Assembly: GCF_954871325.1 (NCBI RefSeq)
Contig: NC_088775.1
Span: 61,791,561 to 61,855,560, forward strand
Direction: 5' to 3'
DNA from: Gordionus sp. m RMFG-2023
Taxonomy: Eukaryota; Nematomorpha; Gordioida; Chordodea; Parachordodidae
Length of the DNA stretch: 64,000 nt
In this document: piece by piece, positions 35,171-45,773 of the stretch
How positions within the stretch are numbered: the first letter of the stretch is position 1
Layout: every line of letters starts with the position of its first letter
Translations under genes and position numbers: made by a program
Notes under the pieces: model-generated
The model's input: the letters and a program-made list of their open reading frames with translations, nothing else
The model's database searches: none
Told to the model about the DNA's origin: nothing

Positions 35171-35186
35171 CAACACTACTCCAAGG

Positions 35187-36519
35187 CTTCGTCAGTATAC
35201 ACGGCCGTGTTGTCCCAGCAGATTCCGGCTTCGAACGAAGACTTACTCTGAACATCGTCAAGGCCAAGCTCGCCGTAGGTCCCCTAATGTCCGCCTTCAC
35301 CAAAGCCATCGCAAAAAGGAGTTACAGGCCCAGACTAGATCATCTGCGAATCCGTACTAATGAAGGGAGATACTTCCGCCACCCCACGTGCTCGGTAACC
35401 TGACGAAAGTTTTCTACCGATAATCCATAACTCTTGGCCGCTGGCGTTATTGAAGAAGGTGACCGAGATCAGATTTTCTCACTTATGTACATTATTCCCA
35501 AAACAGATGGAACACCCCGCGTCATCAGTGACTTCTTCGGAAGTTTCTAAAAACTTTCTTCACTGTTCCGTCTGAAATCTATCCCGTTAATGTCAGCCAA
35601 TCCTGAGAAGGCGAAATTCGCCTGCAAAATTAACATAAAATCAGCTTTTATTTCCATCCCCTTGCCTCTAAAATTGCCGAGATTTTTTGGCGTGTGGTTC
35701 ATGGGCACCAAATATAGATACAAGGTTCTACCTATGGGAGCCTCGTTTAGCCCTTTCTGCCTTCAAAGTATTATATATACAATTACAGTTGTGTCAAGAT
35801 TGTTCCCGCCTTATTACAATCTATGCACGGCTCTACCCTGGCACCTGTGACACTTACCTAGCATTCAAAAAAGCGGAGATAATTATCAATACCCTCGAAC
35901 ATCCAATCAGCCTTCGATATCACGTCAACAACACAGTTTACGTGGATGCCTCCGATAGCTTCATTGGTATTTCGTTCTGGGGTTTCGATAACATGTCCGT
36001 CACCTTCCAGGAAGCGGCCCTGCCCTTCAACATCCCTATGCATGTCATTAGCCACATCAGCGCTAGGGAAATACTGGCAGTCGGAGTAAGTACCCTTTTG
36101 CTATTGACCGGTTCAATGTACCCTCGAAGATTTTACAGATTCGACTGTTGCCTACTACGTCTTTAGAAAAGGGGGATCCAGATCCCCCTCCATCAAAATC
36201 ACCCAGATCTTAGTGAAAATAGGTCTCCCTAATTTAACGGCTGTCTCCCAGAATATACAATGGACTCCTACCGATGATAATCTCGCCGACAAACCTTCCA
36301 ATCAGTGGATAGGAGACCGTGGACAACTGGATCTGTTTAACAGACACGCTATGGACGAAACAACTGTAGATCAAGCTATTAAACAAGTTGAGGAACACGC
36401 CTCGTTATTTGGGACCGAAACAGCAGTTACCCCGTCACTCATCTCAGACCTATCTCAACCGCCAACTACAACTTGGAACCTAGAAGCGATATCTGTCGAT
36501 TCAAGGAACCTATATTGAT
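35187..36519 (+). pseudogene. Retroelement reverse transcriptase and RNase H
   Basis: It follows the hAT insertion in the frame of the upstream block. It reads AAGVIEEGDRDQIF, MYIIPKTDGTPRVISDF (RT finger), KINIKSAFISIPL (first catalytic Asp replaced by Asn), and YRYKVLPMGASFSPFCLQ (LPxG block). The usual YxDD block is lost in a deletion or frameshift near 35800. RNase H follows: VYVDASDSFIGISFWG (catalytic Asp), SAREILAVGV (Glu), a change near 36160, then IQWTPTDDNLADKPS (last Asp). It ends at 36519. Asn for the RT Asp and the lost YxDD make it inactive. The order and the final block suggest a DIRS-like element. Confidence 0.7.
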
Positions 36520-36633
36520 CAAATCGAAATTCGAAAACAACTTACGATACTTTCCAAAATTTTAAAAAATGAGATACAAATATCCACGATACTGTCTAAC
36601 CCTGAAAGCGGGTCTTTACATTAGTACTTTGAT

Positions 36634-37709
36634 CATAGGCGTAGCCAGGATTTTCCTAAGAGGGTGGGGGGAATAAAAAAATTACTAAGGGCTTGGCCCC
36701 CAAACCCCCCATTTTAGCTGGGTTTCGGCCTGGTTACCTTAGTCTATATATAGTCATAAAATATTTTTACAAGATAGGAGGCTAATTTTAGTAAAAAATA
36801 AGCCTGGTACAAATATGGAATAATTTTTATTAGTTTATATAAAATATAATAAATTACTTGTATATACATTATTATAAAAGCATGGTAATAATTTATTCCA
36901 AACAAGTATAAGAAATTTATTTATAGAAAGTAAGTAGACATATAGTTGATATTCCTCTATTATATAGAACTAGTTACAAATACTAGGTAAAATTCCACTT
37001 TTACAGACATATTTTCAGTTAGAGAATATATTACAGTTAATATTTTAACAAATTTTACTAATCAATGCTCTTGATAATAAATATAGCACCAATTTGCATT
37101 ATATTATTTAACGCCCTGCCCTCTATTTAATTTAAACATAAAATGATATTAAAAATTAATCTTTATATTCATCATCTCACAATGTCTTTAAAAGATATTT
37201 TCTGTTGTTCTTATCAATAATTTATAGTTTTCTGTAAAATATATAATTCGCTGTATTGACAAAAATTACTTGTATGATAATTGATAATTAGATATACTGT
37301 AAATCTGCGACATATAATATTCCACTGTATTCCACTGTTTGTATTGTGCTTTAACTTTTTTATTTAATTTATGATTTAATTATATCAATAGTTTTATAAT
37401 TATATTTTACTTTTATTAAGATAAATAAATTAAAATTACTCACAAAAGTATTTTTGGTTCACTTTTTTTATATACAAATGCTATTTTCCAAAAATTTATA
37501 AATTGCGATGAATAGTTTTATAAAAAAATATCAACTTTTACATTCTTTCTTTCAAATTATTGTTTAAGATATATGCATACATTTTTGGGAGTCAGGGATT
37601 GGGAGGAAGACTAAGGGGGATATTTTTTATTAGCTTAAAATGATATTCACAAAAGGTGATAAATTCTGAAGGGAAGAGGAAATTGCCCCCCCCCATGGCT
37701 ACGCCTATG
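36634..37709. mobile_element. hAT non-autonomous element with CATAGGCGTAGCCAGG ends
   Basis: The ends are CATAGGCGTAGCCAGG (36634) and CCATGGCTACGCCTATG (to 37709). The duplication is ACTTTGAT (36626-36633) and ACTTCGAT (37710-37717), one mismatch. A G-rich stretch lies inside the left end and a C run inside the right. The AT-rich interior has no coding capacity. Relatives are at 57045-57411 and, as fragments, near 50264 and 63820. Confidence 0.9.
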
Positions 37710-37717
37710 ACTTCGAT

Positions 37718-38905
37718 AGGAAAACGTTTTTTAATATAAAATATTTTAAAATAACCTTTAAAAAAATTTGCATTCTTTCATTATATTGAGATTATCAGCT
37801 TTATTGACATACATAAATTTTTAGCAAAATAATAGTTAGTGTCCTTCATAGACTAAAAATGATTCTGTTTCTAAATATTTTTAAATAATTTGGTTCTTAA
37901 AATTTGAAAAGTGGTATTTACTTCTTAAATTATATCGCAGTTCCGAACAAGAACCTTATTTAATAACCCTCATATTTTATATATTCTAAGCGCATTAACT
38001 AGAGGTATTAATGTTTATTGATAGAAAACAAATTCTTGACAAATTTAAAGTGTTTTAAATCGGAAACCCTCATTTTAGTTAAATAACAGTGAGGGTCTAA
38101 TAAAATTAATTGTAAGTTTTAAACTTGTACATATGGAAAGAGAGAAAAAACTAATGTAGTGCTTGGATTCATTAAAAGTAGTGAAAACCTTTATTAGCTG
38201 GACAGAGCTTTTAATGAAAGCGGAAAGATAAATGGCGTTCGGCTTTGATGCATTTATATGGGAATGAAGTAGTTAAAATGCTATCCATTTTCCAAAACGG
38301 GTTTTGAATAAAATTTTAAATCTAAAGGATAGATGTTGCTGGTCGTATGTGTCAATTGGTCCCAAAGTATTGCGTATGATAAAATTTTAAATAACAAGCT
38401 TGACACGTACAAAATAACGGTGTATAAGGACATATGCTTTGCTATAACTTAAATTTCTTTATAAGATAATACTAGTTGTTTCATTCCGTTAGATAATAAT
38501 TAATAATATGAGAGATTTACCTTATTTTTAAAATCTCAGTGATTTTTATTATTAAATGTGGTAGCATTATTTAATTTAAACTTTAAAAATGATGTTTTTA
38601 TGCTACATTCGATAATTGTTTAGGTTTGGCGATGAGTCTATGGATGTTAAAAACAATTATAAATTTAATAATATAATTTATATTGTGAAGCAAAAGTTTT
38701 AAAAATTTTAATTTATTTTTTATAATTTTTAATTAAGAAAAATAGTTTAATTTGGTAAAGATAAACAGCAAGTGTTGATGTAACACGTGTTCAATAAAAT
38801 GAAAAATAAATAATATAAAAAAAAATCTTAATTTTACCCTAAAGTAACAACCCATTACTTTTCGGACAAATTTTATTTTTCTTTCTTTCTTCTTACATTA
38901 TTATA
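37718..38905. other. AT-rich spacer
   Basis: No open frame with conserved motifs, terminal repeats or RNA signatures was recognised. Confidence 0.5.
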
Positions 38906-39179
38906 ATATACATCAGAGACCTGCAGAGGTACCATTTGCACGGCCCGGTTTTAAATTTTTTAGGCCCGGCCCGGATATTTAAAAAAAAAATTTTTACGGC
39001 CCGGCCCGAATTTAAAAATTTAAGGCCCGGCCCGGATATTTTTTAAAAAAATTTTTTACGGCCCGGCCCGGATTTAAAAATTTAAACTCGGAATTTTTTA
39101 AAATTATATTCGACCTGGTATATACAAAAATTCACCTATGAGGTATTTTACCATATTTTTCAGCGAGTATTATCGCTTA

Positions 39180-39500
39180 TTATTTAAAAAATACATGTAA
39201 AAAGCTAATATTTTGAAAATATTATATTGAATTTATAAAAATTATAAAACTGTTATTTATAAAAATGGATATTTTGAGCATATACTATATTTTATATTGC
39301 ATTTATAAAAATAAAACTAATATTCATAAAAATGGTAATAATATTTGTCATATACTATATTTTATATTACATTTAAAAAAAATAAAACTAATATTTAATT
39401 TATAAAAATGGAAAATATTTTGAGAATGTAATATATTGTATTTAATTTACTATTTAATTTATAAAATAAAAATAAATCGCTATTTAAAAAAATGCATGTA
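39180..39500. repeat. Degenerate AT-rich tandem repeat
   Basis: About three units of roughly 90 bp are built from ATATACTATATTTTATATT, GCATTTATAAAAATAAAACT and AATTTATAAAAATGG. Divergence is high. Confidence 0.5.
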
Positions 39501-39750
39501 TAATAAATAGTATTTTGAAAATATAATCTAATTGCACAATATTAATATAATTTATTTTATAATATAAATTTTTAACAAAAGAAGATAATTGTATTATATA
39601 ATATTGTAAAAAAAAATAATCAAAAATGTTGGATTAAAAACTTTCATGACTCAAGGTAAATATAATAAATGCAATAAATATTTGACAGTTTGCAAAGTAA
39701 AAAACCAGCATGATTGACGAAACCCTATACTCAAGAAAGATATTAAAAAT

Positions 39751-40144
39751 TCACAAATTATCATGAAGAAAGAGAAGCATATCTACCTTTTCAGGTTGAA
39801 GATTACTTCTTCTTTCTTCAAGAATTCTCCCAGTAGTGGAAAAATTCCGCTCACAGCTTGCACTTAAAGCAGGAATTGCCAATTTTGCTAAAATTGGAAA
39901 TTCGCTTTGATGAGCCGCCCACCACTCTAACAAATTATCCACCTTAAATGTTTTATCTATTATTTATGTAATTATAATATTCATCATCGGGTATTGACAT
40001 ATTACCAGAATTACCATCGCCCCATTTGTCATAAAACGATTCAGTTTTTTTAACAACAGTCGTAATTTGACTGGTCGATGGTATTTCATTTACTTCCTGA
40101 GCCTCTTGTAATTTAATATAATCTTTTATATAGTTTTCCGTCAT
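39751..40144 (-). pseudogene. hAT transposase C-terminal remnant
   Basis: The minus strand reads an acidic linker (40144-39953), then after a stop DNLLEWWAAHQSEFPILAKL and SASCERNFSTTGRILEERRS...VDMLLFLHDNL (39942-39751). That is the complete dimerisation domain of BED-type hAT transposases. The upstream catalytic part is absent, so this is an internally deleted element. The FSTTGRILEERRS motif points to the ZBED/hobo-like branch. Confidence 0.85.
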
Positions 40145-40318
40145 TTTGCGATCTGTCCCTGACTACATACGTAATTGCTTGAATTTGGGACAGAGAAAAA
40201 GAGAAATAAAATGATACTTGTGTAAAACAAATTTTTTAATTAAAAAATCCTTTATATTAAGTAAAATCAATTTTATTTCTCCTTTTCACTTTGAAGGGTA
40301 TTACAAACTTTAAGAAGT

Positions 40319-40620
40319 GATATTCCTTTATTTGATTGTTTTGGTAAAATATATTCTAAAAATTTAGATATGAATTATAAAAAAATATATTAATAATACT
40401 TGAATATTGGGGCTTATTTAAGATATTCCTTTATTTGATTGTTTTGGTAAAATATATTCTAAAAATTTAGATATGAATTATAAAAAAATATATTAATAAT
40501 ACTTGAATATTGGGGCTTATTTAAGATATTCCTTTATTTGATTGTTTTGGTAAAATATGTTGTAAAAATTTAGATATGAATTATAAAAAAAAATATATTA
40601 ATACTTTAAATAAATTTGCA
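40319..40620. repeat. 103-bp tandem repeat, three units
   Basis: GATATTCCTTTATTTGATTG starts units at 40319, 40422 and 40525. Units 1 and 2 are almost identical and unit 3 is truncated, which suggests recent local duplication inside the hAT element. Confidence 0.9.
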
Positions 40621-40931
40621 GGAAATTAATAATTAGATCGATCTGTGGGTTGTTAGGTAGTGTTAACCATCACCCAATATTATATTAATCATAACTATAA
40701 TATAATATAATCTTATAACCATTAACTCATAATGTAAAAATTTTTATAAAAAATATTAAGGCCCGGCCCGGCCCGGCCCGGATGTATTTTAAAAAAAATT
40801 TTTTAGGCCCGGCCCGGCCCGGATATGTTTAAAAAAATTTTTTTAGGCCCGACCCGGCCCGGGTATATTAAAAAAATTTAAAATACGGCCCGGCCCTGCC
40901 CGGGCCGGGCCTGCAGGTCTCTGATATACAT

Positions 40932-41786
40932 TAACTTAATAGTTTTGTTTTATTAACAAAACTTAAAATGATTAACATTGTAATGTGATTGTTTTTTAAT
41001 TTAGATGATATATAAAGGACGATGAATTGGAGATAAGAAAAAAAAGAAACTTGTAATTACATTAACTTACGCATATTATATACATATTAAAATGTGATGC
41101 TATAAATAAAATCTAACTAATATACATTGTTGTAATTTCGTATTTATATGAAATGTCAATCAAAATTAATCCATTGAAGTTAGTTTGTTAGTGGATGATT
41201 ATGGAAGGAAATGATCACCTGAAAAAGCTTTGTCTTCAGACATGATAACTTTTGATTTTTAAATGAAAACCCCAAATTTTGTAAAGGAGAAAAGAAAAAT
41301 GGCGGTTTCATCCGATGGAAAATTTGAAGTGATAGAATTGTATCGTATGGGTTGAATCAGGCAATTTTTTTATTTTAATCATATTTATTTATAGATTCTA
41401 ACATTATATCTCAATATTGATAGTAATCATAACTTACACTAAAGAAATTTACCTTTTCAAAAAAATAACCTTTCATTAGTGCAAGGTACTAATCGGTAAG
41501 ATAGCTAAAAAACAATGTTTTGTTATTAGGCAGGGAATCTAAAGTACAAGGAAAGGGCTGCAAAGCATTTTTTGATTTATACCAAAATTTGACATCGATC
41601 CTGATAAATCATTAGAGGATTTTCTTAATATCCTCTCACATTTTAAGAGTAATCAACAATTCAGACTCAACCTGCAAAAGAAAATAAAAGCTTGCTGAAG
41701 AATTAGTGAGAATAAATTGTGTATATAGATGTCTTTTGTTGAATTTATTATTAATTCCATAATCATCATATTTAGCGTCACTATTT
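40932..41786. other. Spacer with a possible small exon pair
   Basis: It is mostly AT-rich. A start-like AAAATGGCGG at 41300 opens a short frame (MAVSSDGKFEVIELYRMG). A second protein-like piece follows an acceptor-like TTGTTATTAG at about 41530 and, after one frame change, runs to about 41696 (FDIDPDKSLEDFLNILSHF). It is not recognised and not strong enough to call a gene. Confidence 0.25.
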
Positions 41787-41791
41787 GATAT

Positions 41792-42089
41792 TGTTGCATG
41801 TGCGCCATTGTATATTTAAATACTTAAATAATTCAATTGTACATTTAAAGTTCAGTGAAATTTATTTGTATATCTCAAGGCAATTAAATATATATATATT
41901 AATATATATTTTCATTTTAAAAACCACTTGTTTTTCTTTTTTACTATATAAAAATATATTCTAAATTACCATAATAATAATAGTTCCAATTTTAATCTTC
42001 AAGACTATAATTTCATCTTTTGAATTCCTCCGTAACTTATTCAATACAATCACACACTTTATTCTATTCCTTTCTTATATTATTCATTA
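41792..42089 (+). repeat. 5' LTR of the gypsy element
   Basis: 298 bp, starting TGTTGCATGTGCGCC and ending ATTCATTA. It contains TATATAAAAATATATT as a possible core promoter. The last base is also the A of the gag ATG. Confidence 0.92.
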
Positions 42090-42661
42090 TGGTGGAGGAT
42101 AGAAATGATGTAAAGATCAAGATATTATTGAAGACGTTGGATCTAAAATTTCTTGCGGAGAATATTAAAGATGAAGCTACAAAAAAATATAAACTATTCG
42201 AAACATTGGATAAAGAGATGGCTGTGAGTATCATGGATAACATCGATAATTTATCATATCAACAAATGAAAGATTTAATACAAAAGAAAGTTGAAAAGAA
42301 CAAAATCACGCGTATTTTGGAGTTGTTCAATACAAAACCGGACAGACTTGAGTCTTCCAGAGAGTATTTCGATAGACTGAAAGGGTATGGTTCGGGGCTC
42401 AATCCTGAATTTTTGTCGGTGCAATTTATGTTGAATTGTCGTAATGAAAAGCTAAAAACAAGGTTGATAGAAGAAAATACTACAGAGATTAATATTATAG
42501 AGGACATTGTTGTCAAATTTCAATCGTTGGATATTAATAATAATAAAACATATGTAGAGAAAGATTCTTGGAAAAGAGAGGATAGAACCGATTGGCAAGA
42601 CTATTCGTCTTGGAAAGAGAACAAGCAGACTTTTAAGGCCAACACCAACCTACAACAATAA
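42089..42661 (+). CDS. Gypsy Gag-like protein
   Basis: The ATG overlaps the last LTR base, so Gag begins right where the primer-binding site would be. About 190 residues: a helical capsid-like part (ILLKTLDLKFLAENIKD, MDNIDNLSYQQMKDLIQKK, SREYFDRLKGYGSGL) and a basic/Gln-rich tail. No CCHC zinc knuckle is seen. After a stop at 42659 a CAA-repeat stretch follows, so the stop may be secondary. An upstream in-frame stretch from 42020 lies inside the LTR and is not taken as coding. Confidence 0.75.
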   Translation: MVEDRNDVKIKILLKTLDLKFLAENIKDEATKKYKLFETLDKEMAVSIMDNIDNLSYQQMKDLIQKKVEKNKITRILELFNTKPDRLESSREYFDRLKGYGSGLNPEFLSVQFMLNCRNEKLKTRLIEENTTEINIIEDIVVKFQSLDINNNKTYVEKDSWKREDRTDWQDYSSWKENKQTFKANTNLQQ

Positions 42662-42794
42662 CAACAACAACAACAATTTCAAAAAACAAGAAATTATACA
42701 AACGCCATATAATTTGAGGCCAAGGAATAAGATAAATTTTATTAATGATTTTATGATTAATATGCAACTTAATAATCTAAATTTTTCTTTTTTG

Positions 42795-43420
42795 ATAGAT
42801 ACGGGTTCTCCGGTGACATCCTTGCCCATTAAAGATTTTGAAAAATAGGAGAATTATGAAGAATTTGAGTTGTAAAATTGTTCTAAAAAATTATTCTCTT
42901 ATGAGGGTTCTCCTATCACAGTCGTTGGTCAGGTCTCGAATATTAAGGTTAAATATTTGAATACAATTAAATATTTAAATTTTTATGTCCACCGCTATGT
43001 GGTCAAGACTGGATTAAAGAATTTGACATAATCAAATTTAACGTTGATGTAAACACTATTAATAAGAATGAGATAGGAGAGGTAAATTTTTTAACTTTTA
43101 ACAATACTTTCGAAGATACTGAGAAATTTTATAAAAGAAATTATGTCAGTCAATCGTTATTTACTAAAAAAGGGTATTTTGAAGAGAGTTGTGACATCAA
43201 CAAACTAATTAAGAAATTTGACTGTGTTTTTAATGATAGAATTGGAAAAGTCAAAAATTTGGAAATAGACATTTTATTAAAAAATGACTTTAAGCCAAAA
43301 TTTGTGAAGGCCAGGAGAGTGCCCTTCGAGTTAGAATAAGAATTAGAAAACACTATAGAGCAATGGCGACAGTAGGGAGTAATTAAGCCTGTCAGATTTT
43401 CATAATGGGCCACTCCATTA
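42795..43420 (+). pseudogene. Gypsy protease and RT N-terminal region, broken
   Basis: FLIDTGSPVTSLP (about 42793-42830) is the retropepsin active-site motif (D-T-G). A stop follows soon after, near 42847. Downstream, in changing frames and through stops, coding resembles the region leading into reverse transcriptase (KPKFVKARRVPFELE near 43290-43335, then GVIKPV near 43375). Protease would process the polyprotein; here it is truncated. Confidence 0.75.
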
Positions 43421-44704
43421 GTGTTAGTTAAAAAAAAAGATAATACGTTTAGAGTTTGTGCTGACTTTAGAGTTACTGTAAACCCACAATTAGGAAGGTT
43501 CGAATATCGGCTTCCAAGGATTAATGACATAATTGCTAAAGTAGGTAATGGAAAGTTTTTTTCAAAGATAGATTTCTCATCGGCGTATCTGCAGATTCCT
43601 GTATCTAAAGAAACTTCCAAATTTTTGACCGTCTCCACACACAAGGGTCTTTTTCAATTTAATAGACTACCTTTTGGGCTTACAGTATCAACTGCGTATT
43701 TCCAGAAGACTATGGAGGAAATATTTGCTGATATTAAGGGGGTCATTTATTATTTAGATGATTTGTTAATTTTTAAGGATAAGTTAGACCATTTTTATAA
43801 ATTGAAAAGAGTGTTTGAAAGAATGTTGGAATTTGGGCTGATTGGAAATATAAAAAAAAGTGAGTTTTACAAAGAGAGTATAAAATATTTAGGTTATTTA
43901 ATAAGTGACAAAGGCATTCTACCAATCAAAGAAAAAATTGATCCTATAACTACAATGACCGAACCTAAGAACAAGGATGAATTACATTCTTGGTTGGGTC
44001 TTATGAACTATTATTATAGATTTATAAGAGATTTTTCTAAATTAGCAGCTAATTTATATGATTTACTTAAAAGGGGTAATAAATTTTGTTGGGGAATCAA
44101 TGAAAGAACTAGTTTTTATGAAATTAGAGAAAAATTGTGTAATGCACCAATTCTTGCACATTATGATAGAAGTAAGGAATTGTTTATTTCAACGGATGCG
44201 TCCAATAAAGGCATGGGTGCAGTCTTATTTCAGGTAGAAGAAGATGGTTTAGAAAGGCCAATTGAGTTTATGTCTAAGGCATGGGCTGGAGCTGAAAAAA
44301 GATATTCAATTATTGAAAAAGAAGGATTGTCTGTTGTTTTGGCAGTAAAAAAATGGAAAGAATATGTAGTAGGTAGGAGATTTAAAAATTTTTCGGACCA
44401 TAAACCACTGGTGAATTTGTTTTTAGTAGATCCTGTTAAGCTTTACAATATGTCTCCAAGTCTACAGAAATGGGCTTTTTGTTTAGCTGGTTTTGATTTT
44501 GACATTAATTATAGGAGGGGTAAGGATCAAATTATTCCTGATGGATTATCAAGGTTAATTAAGGAAGATATCATTTGTTTTGTTAATGTTAATAATGATA
44601 TGAAGGATGTAAGAATAATTAACAATTTAGAATTGATTAAAGAAGAAACCTTTTTAGATTCAGAATTAATCCAAGTTAAAAAAATTGTGTTGGAAAAAGG
44701 ATGA
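43421..44704 (+). CDS. Gypsy reverse transcriptase / RNase H
   Basis: Open for 427 codons. RT blocks: RVCADFRVTVNP, FFSKIDFSSAYLQIPV (first catalytic Asp), FNRLPFGLTVS, YYLDDLLIF (catalytic Asp pair), KKSEFYKESIKYLGYLI. RNase H: LFISTDASNKGMGAVLF (Asp), YSIIEKEGLSVVLAVKKW (Glu), FSDHKPLVNLF (Asp). RT copies the element RNA and RNase H removes it. All catalytic residues are present. The frame ends at 44704, before integrase, where a frame change separates the two. Confidence 0.95.
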   Translation: MLVKKKDNTFRVCADFRVTVNPQLGRFEYRLPRINDIIAKVGNGKFFSKIDFSSAYLQIPVSKETSKFLTVSTHKGLFQFNRLPFGLTVSTAYFQKTMEEIFADIKGVIYYLDDLLIFKDKLDHFYKLKRVFERMLEFGLIGNIKKSEFYKESIKYLGYLISDKGILPIKEKIDPITTMTEPKNKDELHSWLGLMNYYYRFIRDFSKLAANLYDLLKRGNKFCWGINERTSFYEIREKLCNAPILAHYDRSKELFISTDASNKGMGAVLFQVEEDGLERPIEFMSKAWAGAEKRYSIIEKEGLSVVLAVKKWKEYVVGRRFKNFSDHKPLVNLFLVDPVKLYNMSPSLQKWAFCLAGFDFDINYRRGKDQIIPDGLSRLIKEDIICFVNVNNDMKDVRIINNLELIKEETFLDSELIQVKKIVLEKG

Positions 44705-44815
44705 AAATGATACGCTGATTAAAGGTTACAAGGCATTCGGTAAGTTGTTGAATATTAAGAATGATTGTATTTTTAAGGGCGAACAAGTTATTATTCCTCA
44801 AGGGTTAAGAAAATA

Positions 44816-45126
44816 TTGCATGAGGGACATATTGGGTTGTATAGGATGTTAGACACTATGGAAAGGTATTTTTGGTGGCCAGGTGTCAACAAAGATATTA
44901 AAGAAATGGTTTTTAGATGTAATATGTGCATGATCAATGCACCTAAACTCCCAAAAGTTAAACAGAATTATTGGGTACAACCTAACAAACCCTGGTACCG
45001 AGTCTATATTGATTTTTTTGGACCTATTAAAAATTTTTACGGATTAGTAATTATTGATGGGTACTCTCGCTGGTTAGAGATTATTAAGGTGAAAAACATT
45101 AATGCGATTACCACCATCATGGAATT
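44816..45126 (+). pseudogene. Gypsy integrase, N-terminal half
   Basis: The HHCC zinc-binding domain is seen in HEGHIGLYRML and CNMCMINAP. The catalytic core starts with VYIDFFGP and IIDGYSRWLEII, holding the first catalytic Asp. The frame then runs directly into the hAT terminus at 45127, so the open frame past that point is transposon sequence. Integrase joins the cDNA to the host genome; this copy is severed. Confidence 0.9.
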
Positions 45127-45239
45127 TAGTGTTGTTGATCGACTAAGTCTAGTCGACTTAGCCGAAAACTGGAGTCAAGTTTTGGGTCGAAAAAATCGAC
45201 CCAAAACTAACTCGAGTTGTGAACTCAAGTCTATTAACT

Positions 45240-45690
45240 TGCGACTAGAGGACGAATAGTTTTATAAACTTAGTCGACTGGAGGACGAATAATTTTATGA
45301 ACTTAGTCGACTAGAGGACGAATAGTTTTATCAACTTAGTCGACTAGAGGACGAATAGTTTTATGAACTTAGTCTAATAGAGGACGAATAGTTCTATAAA
45401 CTTGAGTCGTCGATTAGAGGACGAATAGTTCTATGAACTTGAGTCGTCGATTAGAGGACGAATAGTTCTATGAACTTGAGTCATCGACTAGAGGACGATA
45501 AGTTCTATGAACTTGAGTCATCGACTAGAGGACGAATAGTTTTATGAACTTGAGGCGTCGACTAGAGGACGATAAGTTCTATGAACTTGAGTCATCGACT
45601 AGAGGACGAATAGTTTTATGAACTTGAGGCGTCGACTAGTGTACGAATAGTTCTGTGAACTTGAGTATACTAAAGGACGAAGATATTAAA
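45240..45690. repeat. 38-39-bp tandem array, left arm of hAT copy 3
   Basis: About twelve units follow the pattern ACTAGAGGACGAATAGTTTT, ATGAACTTGAGTCGTCG or AACTTAGTCG. The outer ones carry AGTCGACT and the inner ones GTCGTCGATTAG. The inverse motif ATTCGTCCTCTA recurs in the right arm. Confidence 0.9.
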
Positions 45691-45773
45691 TTAGTTATTA
45701 TTTATAAAACATTTTTTTATTTTTAACTTTAGATTTCCAACTTGAGTCGTTATACGAAATATAATATACTTGA

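Larger units (their letters stand above)
29491..35178. mobile_element. hAT element, TAGTGTTGTT family, copy 2, with satellite arms
   Basis: The ends are TAGTGTTGTTAATTAATCGA (29491) and TCGATTAACAACACTA (to 35178). The duplication is CTCTAAGG (29483-29490) and CTCCAAGG (35179-35186), one mismatch. Inside each end is a GTCGACTAA-rich array, then a long array of a 118-bp unit, direct on the left and inverted on the right. The element therefore forms one huge imperfect hairpin. The centre (about 32620-33600) holds a fragment of an unrelated IS630/Tc1-like transposase, not a hAT gene, so this copy is non-autonomous. An LTR element (30481-32337) is inserted in the left arm. Confidence 0.9.
27575..36525 (+). 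mobile_element. Retroelement with RT and RNase H (possibly DIRS/tyrosine-recombinase type), split by two insertions
   Basis: Two GC-richer coding blocks, 27582-29490 and 35187-36519, belong to one element. The open frame crosses each insertion point once one copy of the 8-bp duplication is discounted. Insertions are a 0.57-kb MITE (27988-28555) and a 5.7-kb hAT element (29491-35178). No LTRs, inverted termini, protease or integrase were found. Reverse transcriptase is followed directly by RNase H ending in a WTPTDDNLADKPS block, which resembles DIRS-like elements. The 3' part, where a recombinase would lie, is missing. Class assignment is tentative. Confidence 0.65.
38914..40923 (-). mobile_element. 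hAT element with CAGAGACCTGCAG ends and CCCGG-rich subterminal repeats
   Basis: The ends are CAGAGACCTGCAGAGGTACC (38914) and GGCCTGCAGGTCTCTG (to 40923). The 8-bp duplication ATATACAT is exact (38906-38913 and 40924-40931). Both ends carry several GGCCCGGCCCGG blocks separated by T/A runs. Minus-strand transposase remnants (39751-40144) and a 103-bp tandem repeat (40319-40620) lie inside. It appears to be the larger relative of the small CCCGG MITEs. Confidence 0.93.

Noticed and set aside
45127-45259. C-terminal extension of the integrase open frame
   Set aside because: The codons after 45126 read transposon arm sequence, not integrase; the true continuation starts at 52144.
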